NCBI RefSeq assembly: GCF_900182745.1
Contig: NZ_FXTY01000002.1
Location: 62,001 to 126,000, forward strand
DNA: 64,000 nucleotides
Direction: 5' to 3'
Source: Shimia sagamensis
Lineage (GTDB): Bacteria; Pseudomonadota; Alphaproteobacteria; Rhodobacterales; Rhodobacteraceae
Within the stretch, counting starts at the first letter, position 1. Every line of letters starts with the position of its first letter. A program made the position numbers and the translations under genes. The notes under the pieces are model-generated. The model had not been told where the DNA came from. It saw only the letters and a program-made list of their open reading frames with translations, and did not search any database. Below are positions 1 to 9,395 of the stretch, in pieces.

Positions 1-956
1 AACGCACAAAACGCTCCGGCGTGATGGCAGGTCTGGGCGGCTTTGGCGCTCTGTTTGACCTCAAGGATGCGGGCTACACCGATCCAATCCTCGTCGGCGC
101 GACCGACGGCGTGGGGACCAAGCTGCGCATTGCCATCGATACCGGCAATGTTGACGGCGTCGGCATCGATCTTGTTGCCATGTGCGTGAACGACCTGGTC
201 TGCCAAGGTGCAGAGCCGCTGTTTTTCCTCGACTACTTTGCCACCGGCAAACTGGAAACAGAAACCGCCGCACGCATCATCGAAGGCATCGCGGAAGGCT
301 GTGTTCAGTCTGGCTGTGCTCTGATCGGTGGCGAGACCGCTGAAATGCCCGGCATGTATGAAGCGGGTGATTTTGACCTCGCAGGCTTCTCAGTTGGCGC
401 TATGGAGCGCGGAGCCGACCTGCCCGCAGGCGTAAAAGCTGGCGACGTGCTGCTTGGTCTTGCCTCCAACGGTGTGCACTCCAACGGCTACAGCCTTGTG
501 CGCAAGCTGGTCGAAGTCTCCGGCCTCAACTGGGACGACACCTGCCCATGGGATGACAGCCAAACTCTAGGCGCCGCCCTGCTCGCTCCAACACGTCTCT
601 ATGTGAAGCAATGTCTCGCTGCCGTACGTGCCGAAGGCGTGCACGCGCTCGCCCATATCACTGGCGGCGGTCTCACCGAAAACCTGCCGCGCGTATTGCC
701 TGAGGGCCTGTCTGGCGCCATTGATCTGAACAGCTGGGATCTGCCTCCAGTGTTCCAATGGCTGGCCAAAACCGGCCACATGGATGAAGCAGAACTGCTC
801 AAAACCTTCAACTGCGGCGTCGGTATGATCCTGTCTGTTGAAGCGAACCAAGCTGAGGCCCTTACTGCTTTACTGCAAGAGCAAGGTGAAACTGTGTACC
901 AACTGGGCTCTGTTGCTAATGGTGAGGGTGTCTCCTACACAGGCTCTCTCCTGTGA
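1..956 (+). CDS. purM: Phosphoribosylformylglycinamidine cyclo-ligase (AIR synthetase), 5' end outside window
   Basis: PurM makes aminoimidazole ribonucleotide from FGAM with ATP, step five of purine synthesis, in the cytosol. The reading frame is open from the first bases (RTKRSGV just before [14 protein letters not shown]), so the N-terminus lies upstream of the window; 318 codons are seen. Recognisable family motifs are [24 protein letters not shown] and the glycine-rich [13 protein letters not shown]. The stop codon overlaps the purN start by four bases (GTGA), so the two are translationally coupled and form a purMN operon. No internal defect is visible. Confidence 0.97.
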   Translation, partial: RTKRSGVMAGLGGFGALFDLKDAGYTDPILVGATDGVGTKLRIAIDTGNVDGVGIDLVAMCVNDLVCQGAEPLFFLDYFATGKLETETAARIIEGIAEGCVQSGCALIGGETAEMPGMYEAGDFDLAGFSVGAMERGADLPAGVKAGDVLLGLASNGVHSNGYSLVRKLVEVSGLNWDDTCPWDDSQTLGAALLAPTRLYVKQCLAAVRAEGVHALAHITGGGLTENLPRVLPEGLSGAIDLNSWDLPPVFQWLAKTGHMDEAELLKTFNCGVGMILSVEANQAEALTALLQEQGETVYQLGSVANGEGVSYTGSLL

Positions 957-1546
957 AAAAACGGGTTGCGATCTTCATTTCGGGCGGCGGGTCCAACATG
1001 GTCCGCCTGCTCGAAGACATGGCACTGCCCGGACATGCGGCCGAACCGGTATTGGTGCTGGCCAACAGTGCTGATGCGGCTGGCTTGGCCAAAGCTGAAG
1101 CCATGGGCGTCAAAGCCGTTTCCGTGGATCACCGCCCTTTCAAAGGTGATCGCCCTGCATTTGAGGCTGCCTTGCAGGCAGAACTGGATCAGGTTCAACC
1201 CGATATTCTCTGCCTCGCTGGTTTTATGCGTGTTCTGACTGAAGGCTTTGTGGCCCCGTGGGAAGGTCGGATGCTCAACATTCACCCGTCTCTGCTGCCA
1301 AAATACAAGGGCCTGCACACTCACGCGCGCGCACTCGAAGCCGGTGACAAAGAGCATGGCTGCACGGTTCACCTCGTGACACCGGCGTTGGACGATGGTC
1401 CAATCCTTGGCCAAGCCCGTATCGCAGTTGAACCTGGCGACACGCCAGACAGCCTTGCGTCACGCGTCTTGGTGCAAGAACACAAGCTCTACCCAGCTGT
1501 TTTGCGCCAATTTGCGGTAGGAAATACAACACCCGTCACTCTTTAA
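953..1546 (+). CDS. purN: Phosphoribosylglycinamide formyltransferase
   Basis: PurN transfers a formyl group from 10-formyl-tetrahydrofolate to glycinamide ribonucleotide, step three of purine synthesis. The protein is 197 residues, normal for the family. The phosphate-binding loop FISGGGSN is at about residues 8-15. The catalytic triad is visible as N109 and H111 (in [10 protein letters not shown]) and D147 (in TPALDDGP). The GTG start overlaps the purM stop. It ends about 85 bases before rnd; no clear terminator is seen in between. Confidence 0.97.
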   Translation: MKKRVAIFISGGGSNMVRLLEDMALPGHAAEPVLVLANSADAAGLAKAEAMGVKAVSVDHRPFKGDRPAFEAALQAELDQVQPDILCLAGFMRVLTEGFVAPWEGRMLNIHPSLLPKYKGLHTHARALEAGDKEHGCTVHLVTPALDDGPILGQARIAVEPGDTPDSLASRVLVQEHKLYPAVLRQFAVGNTTPVTL

Positions 1547-1631
1547 GGGTTGGTGAATTGCTTTCTCCTAAGATTGTGCTTAGTGCTGTTATCCACAGCT
1601 CCATAGAACTCACCAAGAAGACACGCTGCAT

Positions 1632-2789
1632 ATGAAAACCCTCACGACGACCGAAGAGCTCGCGCAATTTTGTGAAATGGCGCGCAAAGAGCCTTATGTG
1701 ACCATCGACACGGAATTCCTGCGCGAGCGTACCTACTACTCCAAGCTCTGTTTGGTTCAGATGGCTATGCCAGGCGACAGCGACGATAATGCGGTTCTTG
1801 TGGACCCTTTGGTGGATGGCCTGTCGCTGGAGCCAATGTACGAGCTGTTCCGCGACACGAGTGTTGTCAAAGTATTTCATGCTGCGCGTCAGGATTTGGA
1901 AATCTTCTTTGTTGAGGCTGGCGTTTTCCCGGATCCGTTGTTTGACACGCAAGTTGCCGCCATGGTCTGTGGCTTTGGCGAACAGGCGGGTTACGAGACT
2001 TTGGTGCGCAAAATAGCCAAGCAAAGTCTTGATAAAAGCTCCCGTTTCACAGATTGGTCTCGTCGCCCGTTGACCGATGCCCAGAAGACCTACGCCATCG
2101 GCGACGTGACGCACCTGCGTAAAATCTATGAGTTCTTGTCTGCCAAACTGGCCGAGACCAAACGGGCCCACTGGGTGGAAGAAGAGCTGCAAATGCTCAC
2201 TCGCCCGGAAACTTACATCATTGATCCAGAGAACGCCTGGAAGCGCGTGAAAACCCGCACCACATCCCCGAAGTTTCTCGCCATCGTTCGCGAATTGGCC
2301 AGGTTCCGTGAAAACCATGCGCAAAGCCGCAACATCCCACGCAACCGCGTGTTCAAGGACGACGCATTGGTGGAACTGGCGTCTACCAAACCAGCCAACA
2401 TGAATGACCTCAGCCGTTCCCGCTTGCTGCTGCGTGAAGCTCGCAAAGGCGAGATTGCAGACGGTATTCTGGCTGCGATCAAGGCTGGCAAAGAGTGCCC
2501 TCAGGATAACATGCCGCGCCTGCCCAAACGGGATGATAAACTGCAAGTCAATCCGGCTCTTGCCGACCTTCTTCGGGTACTGTTGAAAGCCAAAACAGAA
2601 AGCTCCAGTGTGGCGCCCAAGTTGATCGCCTCCTCCGCAGATCTGGATACGCTTGCCTCTGGAGGTCGCGATGTTCAGGCCCTGCACGGTTGGCGTCACG
2701 AAGTGTTCGGTCAAGATGCGCTGCGGCTGTGCGAAGGCAAAGTTGCGCTTGCGGCCAAAGGCAACAATATCAAAATTGTTTCGCTCTAA
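1632..2789 (+). CDS. rnd: Ribonuclease D
   Basis: This is a 3'-to-5' exoribonuclease that trims tRNA precursors and other stable RNAs. The 385-residue protein has the DEDDy exonuclease domain first: D26 and E28 in TIDTEFLRE, D88 in HAARQDLEIF, and Y154/D158 in YAIGDVTHL, so all catalytic residues are present. An HRDC nucleic-acid-binding domain follows at about residues 205-290 (LARFRENHAQSRNIPRNR). The ATG at 1632 gives the expected N-terminus. A long open frame on the opposite strand here is a coding shadow. Confidence 0.96.
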   Translation: MKTLTTTEELAQFCEMARKEPYVTIDTEFLRERTYYSKLCLVQMAMPGDSDDNAVLVDPLVDGLSLEPMYELFRDTSVVKVFHAARQDLEIFFVEAGVFPDPLFDTQVAAMVCGFGEQAGYETLVRKIAKQSLDKSSRFTDWSRRPLTDAQKTYAIGDVTHLRKIYEFLSAKLAETKRAHWVEEELQMLTRPETYIIDPENAWKRVKTRTTSPKFLAIVRELARFRENHAQSRNIPRNRVFKDDALVELASTKPANMNDLSRSRLLLREARKGEIADGILAAIKAGKECPQDNMPRLPKRDDKLQVNPALADLLRVLLKAKTESSSVAPKLIASSADLDTLASGGRDVQALHGWRHEVFGQDALRLCEGKVALAAKGNNIKIVSL

Positions 2790-2822
2790 CCACGGTGCAT
2801 AATCTCTCCTAATGAAAGCAGA

Positions 2823-2834
2823 CGTCTCGAGACG
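2823..2834. repeat. 12-bp perfect palindrome upstream of the MscS gene
   Basis: CGTCTCGAGACG lies in the 100-bp gap between rnd and the mechanosensitive channel gene. A looser outer match (GCA/TGC) extends it to about 22 bp with two mismatches. It has no T-run, so it is not an obvious terminator. It could be an operator or a short stabilising hairpin. Confidence 0.35.
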
Positions 2835-2889
2835 CTTGCTTGAGTGAGGTTTGTCTGAAATCATTCTCCTGTTTCGGTTTACATGACAG

Positions 2890-4002
2890 GTGATGATTAT
2901 TAACTCAGTTTTCCTTTCAGAAGTCGCCTCCGAACTTGGACAGTGGTTCAACACCTCCAATCGGATTGAATTTGCCGCGGCTGTGCTCCTGGCGCTTATT
3001 GTGCTCACGTTTCGCAAACCCTTGGCGACATTCCTGCTTAAACGTCTTTCCCGCCTTATGGCGAGACTGGACGTTACCTTGTCGGATGCGGTGCGCGAAC
3101 AGTTCACAAGTGCCACAATTATTCTTCTGGCCGTTTTGTCGATCTACATAGGTTTGGAAGCCACCTCTCTGCCGCAATTGATTGACCAATTGGTACGTCA
3201 ACTCTGTGCATCGGTTGCGATTATTGCTGTATTTGCGACCTGGCACAGCCTGTGCGGGACGTTTGTGGCCTTGTTACAGGGACAGAGCATTGCCGGCGTT
3301 CAAACTGATAGACGCTGGATGGAACGGGTCGCCGAATTTGCGGTAATCCTTGTCGGGATTGCAGCGTTGTTGAAGGTCTGGGAGGTTGATGTGAGTGGTG
3401 CCTTGACCGGAGTTGGCGTGCTTGGGGCAGCCATCGCCATCGCGGCGCAAGACTTGGTTCGAAATCTTGTTGCAGGTATGAACAACATCAGCGAAAAACG
3501 CTTTTCCGTTGGCGATGCCATTGAAATCGAGGGCGTTCTAAAAGGAACAGTTGAGCAAATTGACTTGCGGTCAACCACCATTCGCGGATTTGACCAAATT
3601 CCACGATATGTGCCGAATTCGGAGCTCTCAAATGCGGTGGTCAAAAACTACGGACAAGTCAAAAACAGGCTCATTTTTCTGTCCGTGAACTTGGTTCTCT
3701 CTGCAAGCCAAGCCCAAATTCTTCAGGTTCGCGATGGGTTGCGGGATCATTTGAATGAAAGCGGCGATTTTGATGTAAGCGAGGACGCGCCCGTTTATGT
3801 TGCCGTTGAAGGTGTGTCCGATCACTCTGTTGATATTCAATTCTACGCTCGCACCAACGCGCCGGACTATGGTGGTTGGTTAGAGGCTAAAGAACGCCTG
3901 ACATTACGCCTACTGCAATTGGTTGAAACAGCAGGAACGGAGTTGGCCTATCCAACACAGACAATTGTCAGCACGTCAAAGACGTCGGTGACGAGCAACT
4001 AA
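2890..4002 (+). CDS. MscS-family small-conductance mechanosensitive channel
   Basis: This inner-membrane channel would open under membrane tension and release solutes during hypo-osmotic shock. The 370-residue protein has four hydrophobic segments in the first 190 residues. The pore helix and beta-domain signature of MscS follow: GVLGAAIAIAAQDLVRN, then NNISEKRFSVGDAIEIEG, then STTIRGFDQIPRYVPNSELS. A mixed alpha/beta C-terminal domain completes it. The start is GTG 2890 or the adjacent ATG 2893; these differ by one residue. It converges on the envelope operon at 4013, leaving 10 bp between stops. Confidence 0.92.
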   Translation: MMIINSVFLSEVASELGQWFNTSNRIEFAAAVLLALIVLTFRKPLATFLLKRLSRLMARLDVTLSDAVREQFTSATIILLAVLSIYIGLEATSLPQLIDQLVRQLCASVAIIAVFATWHSLCGTFVALLQGQSIAGVQTDRRWMERVAEFAVILVGIAALLKVWEVDVSGALTGVGVLGAAIAIAAQDLVRNLVAGMNNISEKRFSVGDAIEIEGVLKGTVEQIDLRSTTIRGFDQIPRYVPNSELSNAVVKNYGQVKNRLIFLSVNLVLSASQAQILQVRDGLRDHLNESGDFDVSEDAPVYVAVEGVSDHSVDIQFYARTNAPDYGGWLEAKERLTLRLLQLVETAGTELAYPTQTIVSTSKTSVTSN

Positions 4003-4012
4003 CCGGCCTCGT

Positions 4013-4480
4013 TTAGGTCTTCATGGCTTTCACAATTGCTTTTGCGATACTGGCCGCCACACCTGGCGCAATACCGCCCAGTGGATTGGCCGCCATTGAC
4101 TTCACTGCGTCAACCGCGGACTTCGCCTCATCCGCTGCTTGACGCACTTCTGCTTCCAAATCCTCAATCGCCATATCACGCACTTCGGAGACGGCGTTTA
4201 TGTCTTCCTCGATGCTGGACTTTGAGGAGGCCAGTAACACAAACAGGCCCGCCAAAAGAAAGTTCACAACCCCCACAATCAGCGCTGCCGCAGCGGCGGT
4301 CATGACTTCTTGCAGGGCAAAAAACGCAGCTACGTTCAGCATCACCAATCCAACTGCGGAAACCACCAACGCCATTGCCATTAAGCCAGTTTGGCGCCGC
4401 AAAACCGCCAGATGACGCTGCGCAATCAAACGTTCGGAACGCAGAATAATTGAAATGTTTCTTGAAATTCGGTTGCTCAT
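4013..4480 (-). CDS. YqjE/phage-holin-III-like membrane protein
   Basis: This is a 155-residue inner-membrane protein. Two adjacent hydrophobic helices, at about residues 33-58 and 62-87, are separated by a short polar turn, as in the YqjE/Phage_holin_3_6 superfamily. The C-terminal half is a charged Ala/Glu/Asp helix (EDLEAEVRQAADEAKSAVDAV) followed by a small glycine-containing hydrophobic tail. Its role is unknown; in enterobacteria the related yqjD-yqjE genes are stationary-phase envelope proteins. It lies 10 bp after the YqjD-like gene and is the last gene of the AI-2E permease operon. Confidence 0.7.
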   Translation of the reverse strand: MSNRISRNISIILRSERLIAQRHLAVLRRQTGLMAMALVVSAVGLVMLNVAAFFALQEVMTAAAAALIVGVVNFLLAGLFVLLASSKSSIEEDINAVSEVRDMAIEDLEAEVRQAADEAKSAVDAVKSMAANPLGGIAPGVAASIAKAIVKAMKT

Positions 4481-4490
4481 AATCGTGGTC

Positions 4491-4757
4491 CTATTTCATC
4501 CGGCCAATGAGGTAGCCAACGGTCAATGCACCAAGTGCAAACAACAGCGGTTGCTTGTGTGGTAACTCTTCAAGATCCGCCAGGATTTCTTTGATATCGT
4601 TCTCAAAACTTGTACTGTCTTCACCTTCTGCATCAAGTGCCTGGCGCGCGGTTGTGATCTCCTCCACGGGACTTTCCGATTTCACGTCTGCATCGCGCCT
4701 CGCCAACTCTGCACGCAACTGTGCAAGCTCAGCTTCCAATTCCGCTTTGGTTGCCAT
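4491..4757 (-). CDS. YqjD/ElaB-like tail-anchored small protein
   Basis: This 88-residue protein has an N-terminal coiled-coil-like charged helix (AELEAELAQLRAELARRD), an acidic middle and one C-terminal hydrophobic segment (LLFALGALTVGYLIGRMK). The layout is that of the YqjD/ElaB (DUF883-like) family, whose members tether ribosomes to the membrane in E. coli. That function is not shown here. Its ATG overlaps the stop of the upstream permease gene by one base, so translation is coupled. The next gene down is the YqjE-like protein, which supports the assignment by context. Confidence 0.65.
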   Translation of the reverse strand: MATKAELEAELAQLRAELARRDADVKSESPVEEITTARQALDAEGEDSTSFENDIKEILADLEELPHKQPLLFALGALTVGYLIGRMK

Positions 4758-5920
4758 CAGTCTGCCTTTCCTTGCAAGAACACATCGTCGTTTCCCTTCA
4801 ATTTGGAAGTTTCTTCATAAACCTCCTGCCCCTTAGAGGGATCTCCATCAATATACCCATCCCCAGACATCAGCACGGCCAACGGTCTTGTTGCGGGGAT
4901 ATGACTCAGCACAATCATGATACACACGGTCAACGGAACGCTCATCAATGCGCCTGGAATACCCCAAACCGCGGTCCAGAAGGTCAAGGAAAGGATGACA
5001 AGAAAGGGGGATAGGTTTAAGGAGCGTCCGGTCATTTTGGGCTCCAAAACATTGCCAATCGTAAACTGCACAGAGCCACAGCCAAGCACCACCACCAAAA
5101 TCGGCAATGTGCTATCAAACTGAACCAGTGCAACGATGGTTGGCAACACCACGCCAAGAATAGATCCAATGGTGGGGATGAAGTTCAGCATAAATGCCAA
5201 AACCGCCCAGGTCTCAGCAAAGTCCAAACCAACAGGCTTCATAAAAATGTAGCACCCGACAGCGGTGAGAATGCTGACAAATGTCTTGATGCTGACGTAC
5301 CTCTGCAGGCTGTTGGACATGCTGTCCGCGATAGCCAGCACTTTCTCATGTGTGTGCGCATCCGGAATGGCGAGCGCCAATTTTTGCCGCATTGGGGCGC
5401 GTTCCCCCATCAAAAACGCAACATACAAGATCACCAAAAACAGGGCACTCAAGAAGCCGCTCGCAGAGGACAAGGCGCCAGAGGCAAGGTTCGACAGGTT
5501 CATCTCCGCGACACCGGCCTTTGCCGCAGAAAATGCTTCGTCCCCAATCAATGACGCAAACTGGCTGACAATATGGGCGAACCGCGCCTCATATCGCGGG
5601 AAGGCTTCACTTACAGCGCCAGCTTGGCTGGTCAGGATAGACAAGATGATCGCAACGCCAATGACCACGGAACCAAACGCCAAAACATGCGCGATCCAAT
5701 CAGGCGTTCTCATGCCAAACAGCGTTGCCCCTTTGAACCGATCGATAATCGCCGATATGAGCACAAACAGCAAAACTGCCAAAGACAACGGCACAAGTAC
5801 CGAGGCACCAAACTTCAAACCCGCAACACCAAAAAATAGACACAAAACCACTTGCGTTACGAGCGTCATGCCGCGACCAACCAGTTTTTCGTCACTTCTA
5901 TTCATACCCACGACCCTCAC
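4757..5920 (-). CDS. AI-2E family transporter (PerM/TqsA-type permease)
   Basis: This is a 387-residue multipass inner-membrane protein. Hydrophobic pairs near residues 20-60 and 80-105 are followed by a soluble-looking stretch, then TM clusters from about residue 150 to 345. The conserved AI-2E/UPF0118 signature is visible around FMLNFIPTIGSILGVVLPT and NVLEPKMTGRSLNLSPF. Family members export small molecules or act in Na+/H+ exchange; the substrate cannot be read from the sequence. It is the first gene of a three-gene envelope operon. The start could also be M6 or M18 of this frame. Confidence 0.85.
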   Translation of the reverse strand: MRVVGMNRSDEKLVGRGMTLVTQVVLCLFFGVAGLKFGASVLVPLSLAVLLFVLISAIIDRFKGATLFGMRTPDWIAHVLAFGSVVIGVAIILSILTSQAGAVSEAFPRYEARFAHIVSQFASLIGDEAFSAAKAGVAEMNLSNLASGALSSASGFLSALFLVILYVAFLMGERAPMRQKLALAIPDAHTHEKVLAIADSMSNSLQRYVSIKTFVSILTAVGCYIFMKPVGLDFAETWAVLAFMLNFIPTIGSILGVVLPTIVALVQFDSTLPILVVVLGCGSVQFTIGNVLEPKMTGRSLNLSPFLVILSLTFWTAVWGIPGALMSVPLTVCIMIVLSHIPATRPLAVLMSGDGYIDGDPSKGQEVYEETSKLKGNDDVFLQGKAD

Positions 5921-6349
5921 TTAAAACGTGTATTTACCGAACCAGAATAACCTTTCGTGATCTTCTTGAGCACATTCCACAAAATCATTCTCAAATTCGC
6001 TGGACTAAAATTAAGCGTCAAACGCCACCTCGTTTGACAACGCAATCTACATCCAATTCCACCGCGCAATCCCTCAAACACCGTCAGAAAAGCCAGTACC
6101 TTCGCTGTAACTGTCGCAGGTCCATCGGAGCAATCAACTGAATTTTGAAGGTTTTTTCGGAACCACCACAAAAAAAGTGATGCCGATGACCGATTGCAAA
6201 CCTAGGCATCTTTGCCTCAAGTCTTAACTGAACCACACAAAATCGCCCCATTTCCGGCATCACCTCCGCAATGTGATACGTAAAATCATCTCTACACCCG
6301 CTGGCCGTCTCCACATTTGGGAAAGGGAGTTGTGCTGGCATGACATAAA
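5921..6349. other. Intergenic stretch without a supported gene
   Basis: This stretch of about 430 bp is AT-richer than its flanks. Short open frames exist on the minus strand, but their translations (many Phe, Cys, Trp and His, no hydrophobic pattern) do not look like protein. It carries the promoter region of the permease operon on one side. On the other side is the leader of the micro-ORF that starts at 6362. Confidence 0.5.
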
Positions 6350-6361
6350 AGGAGGCACACC

Positions 6362-6460
6362 ATGTCACAGTCCACAAAAGACCTGCCACGCCAACCGGAA
6401 AAACAGTCGAAACCGGCGCCAACCAACCCGCCTATCTTCAGTGATTGGGCAATGATCTAA
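6362..6460 (+). CDS. Candidate 32-residue proline-rich small protein
   Basis: This is a 33-codon frame ending in TAA. It is preceded by a perfect AGGAGG Shine-Dalgarno at 6350-6355, six bases before the ATG, stronger than the sites of most genes in this window. The product starts MSQSTKDLPRQPEKQSKP and ends PIFSDWAMI; it has five prolines, a basic first half and no membrane segment. I recognise no family. Free-standing, it precedes the TfoX-like gene by 74 bp on the same strand. It may encode a real small protein or a leader peptide; neither is proven. Confidence 0.5.
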   Translation: MSQSTKDLPRQPEKQSKPAPTNPPIFSDWAMI

Positions 6461-6534
6461 TTCCGCTGACGACTGCGGGAAAATGCTGCGGGCACCGCTT
6501 GCCACCGCTTTGATGTGCGGTCTAATGTGCCGCC

Positions 6535-6870
6535 ATGTCAGAGCCAATTTCCAGCATTCGCAACTTGGGGCCCGCCTATGAAGAGGCCTGCGGTCGCGCC
6601 GGTATCCATACTGCGGAAGAAGTCCGTATGCTGGGCGCCGATGAGACTTATGCCCGTCTGCTCAAGACCGGCACCAAACCTCATTTTATTGGCTACTATG
6701 TTCTGGTGATGGGCCTTCAGGGCCGACCGTGGAACGATTGCAAAGGCAAAGAAAAAGACGCGCTGCGCAAACGATTTGACGCGCTTAAAGCCAGCTCACA
6801 TGACAAAGGCCGCTCCGATCTCGAAGCCGCGCTGAACATGATCGGCGTGATCGAAAAGCGCAAAGCCTGA
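6535..6870 (+). CDS. TfoX/Sxy C-terminal domain protein
   Basis: This 111-residue protein matches the TfoX C-terminal helix-hairpin-helix-like domain: SIRNLGPAYEEACGRAGIHT, then EEVRMLGADETYARLLKTG, then YYVLVMGLQGRPWNDC. In gammaproteobacteria the two-domain TfoX/Sxy activates competence genes; here only the C-terminal domain is present, followed by a charged tail ending in KRKA. A role in competence is therefore not implied. It is monocistronic, convergent with ndk, and separated from it by the ndk terminator. Confidence 0.8.
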   Translation: MSEPISSIRNLGPAYEEACGRAGIHTAEEVRMLGADETYARLLKTGTKPHFIGYYVLVMGLQGRPWNDCKGKEKDALRKRFDALKASSHDKGRSDLEAALNMIGVIEKRKA

Positions 6871-6883
6871 ACCCCGCGCAAAG

Positions 6884-6910
6884 AAAAACGCGAGAGGTTT
6901 CCCTCCCGCG
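6884..6910 (-). terminator. Rho-independent terminator of ndk
   Basis: Read on the minus strand, a 9-bp stem (CGCGGGAGG with CCTCTCGCG, one G-U pair) with a GAAA loop is followed by TTTTTCTTT. It begins 33 bp after the ndk stop codon. On the plus strand the same position is a mismatch, so the element is better suited to ndk. Confidence 0.8.
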
Positions 6911-6942
6911 TCTCAATGTCATCTTCCGTGAAACGGTTGGGC

Positions 6943-7365
6943 TTAACCCACCAGTTCCAGACCGGAGAAGAAGTATGCGATTTCTACCGCTGCGGTTTCA
7001 GGAGCGTCGGAACCGTGTACAGAGTTTTCGCCAACAGATTCTGCAAACTCGGCGCGGATGGTGCCGGCTGCTGCGTCTGCTGGATTGGTTGCGCCCATAA
7101 CTTCGCGGTTTTTCGCGATGGCGCCTTCACCTTCCAGAACCTGCGCAACAATTGGCTCAGACGCCATGAATTCGCACAGTTCGTCGTAGAACGGACGCTC
7201 AGCGTGCACAGCGTAGAACACGCCAGCTTGCGCTTTGGTCAGGTGAATACGCTTCTGTGCAACAACGCGCAGGCCAGCTTCTTCAAACTTGGCGTTGATC
7301 GCGCCAGTCAGGTTGCGGCGTGTGGCATCAGGCTTGATGATCGAGAAAGTGCGTTCCAGAGCCAT
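6943..7365 (-). CDS. ndk: Nucleoside-diphosphate kinase
   Basis: This enzyme exchanges gamma-phosphates among nucleoside di- and triphosphates through a phosphohistidine. The 140-residue length is standard. The N-terminal [18 protein letters not shown] and the active-site [12 protein letters not shown] (His as phosphate carrier) are both present. The ATG at 7365 is chosen because it gives the family N-terminus and has GGAG nine bases upstream; the frame is open for 41 more codons but that extension is not protein-like. A strong terminator follows. Confidence 0.97.
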   Translation of the reverse strand: MALERTFSIIKPDATRRNLTGAINAKFEEAGLRVVAQKRIHLTKAQAGVFYAVHAERPFYDELCEFMASEPIVAQVLEGEGAIAKNREVMGATNPADAAAGTIRAEFAESVGENSVHGSDAPETAAVEIAYFFSGLELVG

Positions 7366-7497
7366 GTCTGTATCTCCATAAAGTGAGGGCCAGACACCTC
7401 GTCCGGCCGAAATTCGAATTGGCGCTGCGATACCACGCGTTGGCGCACTTGAAAAGCGGTGATTGACGCCGCTGCAATAGTGCGCCAAACCCGCCCC

Positions 7498-9354
7498 ATG
7501 CTAAAGATTTCAGACATCTCCTATTCCGTTGAAGGCCGCCCTCTGTTTGAAGAGGCCTCCGCCACCATTCCCACCGGCCACAAAGTGGGTCTGATTGGAC
7601 GCAACGGGGCTGGTAAAACCACCCTGTTCCGCCTGATCCGCGGAGAATTGTCGCTTGAAGGGGGCAGCATCACCCTGCCCAATCGCGCCCGCATTGGTGG
7701 TGTCGCGCAGGAGGTGCCCTCAAACGAGGTCTCTCTGATCAACACGGTTCTGGCCGCCGACACAGAGCGCGCCTCCTTGTTGGCAGAATCCGAGACAGCC
7801 ACGGATTCCAACCGGATTGCCGAAATTCAAACCCGGCTGACTGACATCGACGCATGGAGCGCCGAAGCGCGCGCCGCCTCGATCCTCAAAGGTCTGGGCT
7901 TTGATCACGAGGACCAACTACAACCCTGCTCCGCCTACTCCGGCGGCTGGCGCATGCGTGTGGCTTTGGCGGCCGTGTTGTTCTCGCAGCCCGACTACCT
8001 GCTGCTTGATGAACCTACCAACTACCTGGACCTCGAAGGTGCGCTGTGGCTGGAGAACTATCTGGTCAAGTATCCGCACACAGTGCTGATCATTTCCCAC
8101 GATCGCGAGCTTCTGAACCGGTCGGTGGGCGCGATCCTGCATTTGGATGAACGCAAACTCGCCTACTACACAGGCACCTATGATCAGTTTGCCAAACAAC
8201 GTGCTGAACAACGTGCGGTTCAGGCCGCAGCAGCCAAGAAACAACAGGCCCACCGAGAGCACTTGCAAGCCTTTGTAGACCGCTTCAAAGCCAAAGCCTC
8301 TAAAGCAAAACAGGCGCAAAGCCGCGTGAAAATGCTGGAGAAGATGACCCCGATCACGGCGCCCGAAGATGCGGCACGTGTGGTGTTCACTTTCCCCAAG
8401 CCGGAAGAACTCTCCCCGCCAATCATTGCCATCGAAGGTGGCTCTACTGGCTATGACGACACTGTGGTTCTCAAAAACCTGAACCTGCGCATCGATCAAG
8501 ACGACCGTATCGCGCTTTTGGGCAAAAACGGTCAGGGTAAATCTACTTTGGCCAAACTGTTGTCCAGTCGGCTTGAGCCGATGGGCGGCAAATTCACCAC
8601 CTCAACCAAGCTGCGTATTGGGTTCTTTGCCCAACACCAAGTTGATGAGCTTTATGTTGATGAAACGCCAATCCAACACTTGATGCGCGAGCGTCCCGCT
8701 GAAGGTCAGGCCCGCCTACGTGCCCGTCTCGCAGGCTTTGGCCTTGGCGCCGCACAGGCCGAAACCGAAGTTGGCCGCCTGTCTGGTGGGCAGAAAGCGC
8801 GTTTGTCGTTGTTGCTTGCCACGCTGGATGCGCCACATCTGTTGATCCTCGATGAACCGACCAACCACCTCGACATCGAAAGCCGCGAGGCATTGGTTGA
8901 GGCGCTGACAGCCTACACCGGCGCGGTCATCTTGGTCAGCCACGACATGCATCTGTTGACCCTGGTTGCAGACCGTCTGTGGCTGGTGAAAGACGGCACC
9001 GTCAAGCCATATGAGGAAGACCTTCAGGCTTACCGCAAGCTGTTGTTGACCTCTGACAAACCTGCTGGATCCAAATCGAAGTCCAAGCCAAAACCGGCCG
9101 CCAAAAAAGCCAGCCGCGACGACATCCAAGCGTTGCGCTCTGAGGCGAGAAAATCCGAGCAGCGGGTTGTGAAGATCAACGAGATGGCTGACAAATTGGC
9201 CAAGAAGCTCGCAGACCCAACTCTCTATGAAGATGAAAAGCTTGGGGAAATGGCCGTTTGGCAAAAGAAGTATGCCGAAGTGCGTGATGCACAGGACCGC
9301 GCCGAAGAACTTTGGATGAAGGCGTTGGAAAAACTGGAAAAAGCCGAAGGCTAA
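7498..9354 (+). CDS. ABC-F family ATPase (Uup/EttA-like translation factor)
   Basis: This soluble tandem ABC ATPase has 618 residues and no membrane segments. ABC-F proteins act on the ribosome rather than in transport. Domain 1 shows [21 protein letters not shown] and [12 protein letters not shown] charged P-site tRNA-interaction linker (residues about 240-290, Ala/Lys/Gln rich) follows. Domain 2 shows [22 protein letters not shown] and [11 protein letters not shown]. The C-terminal 100 residues are a Lys/Glu-rich coiled coil as in Uup. The ATG at 7498 is preferred to a GTG 13 codons upstream because it matches the start of the first ABC domain. Confidence 0.93.
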   Translation: MLKISDISYSVEGRPLFEEASATIPTGHKVGLIGRNGAGKTTLFRLIRGELSLEGGSITLPNRARIGGVAQEVPSNEVSLINTVLAADTERASLLAESETATDSNRIAEIQTRLTDIDAWSAEARAASILKGLGFDHEDQLQPCSAYSGGWRMRVALAAVLFSQPDYLLLDEPTNYLDLEGALWLENYLVKYPHTVLIISHDRELLNRSVGAILHLDERKLAYYTGTYDQFAKQRAEQRAVQAAAAKKQQAHREHLQAFVDRFKAKASKAKQAQSRVKMLEKMTPITAPEDAARVVFTFPKPEELSPPIIAIEGGSTGYDDTVVLKNLNLRIDQDDRIALLGKNGQGKSTLAKLLSSRLEPMGGKFTTSTKLRIGFFAQHQVDELYVDETPIQHLMRERPAEGQARLRARLAGFGLGAAQAETEVGRLSGGQKARLSLLLATLDAPHLLILDEPTNHLDIESREALVEALTAYTGAVILVSHDMHLLTLVADRLWLVKDGTVKPYEEDLQAYRKLLLTSDKPAGSKSKSKPKPAAKKASRDDIQALRSEARKSEQRVVKINEMADKLAKKLADPTLYEDEKLGEMAVWQKKYAEVRDAQDRAEELWMKALEKLEKAEG

Positions 9355-9395
9355 GCGTAGCGTTTGATCCAACACTGACGGGAGCACCCACGCAC

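Noticed and set aside
1536-3116. 526-codon open frame on the minus strand
   Set aside because: It is antisense to rnd and the start of the MscS gene, both of which have complete conserved motifs; its translation lacks domain structure and is Arg/Gln/His rich, typical of a high-GC shadow.
5917-6422. Two overlapping minus-strand frames of 84 and 112 codons in the gap after the permease gene
   Set aside because: No ribosome sites, odd composition and no recognisable segments; treated as non-coding.
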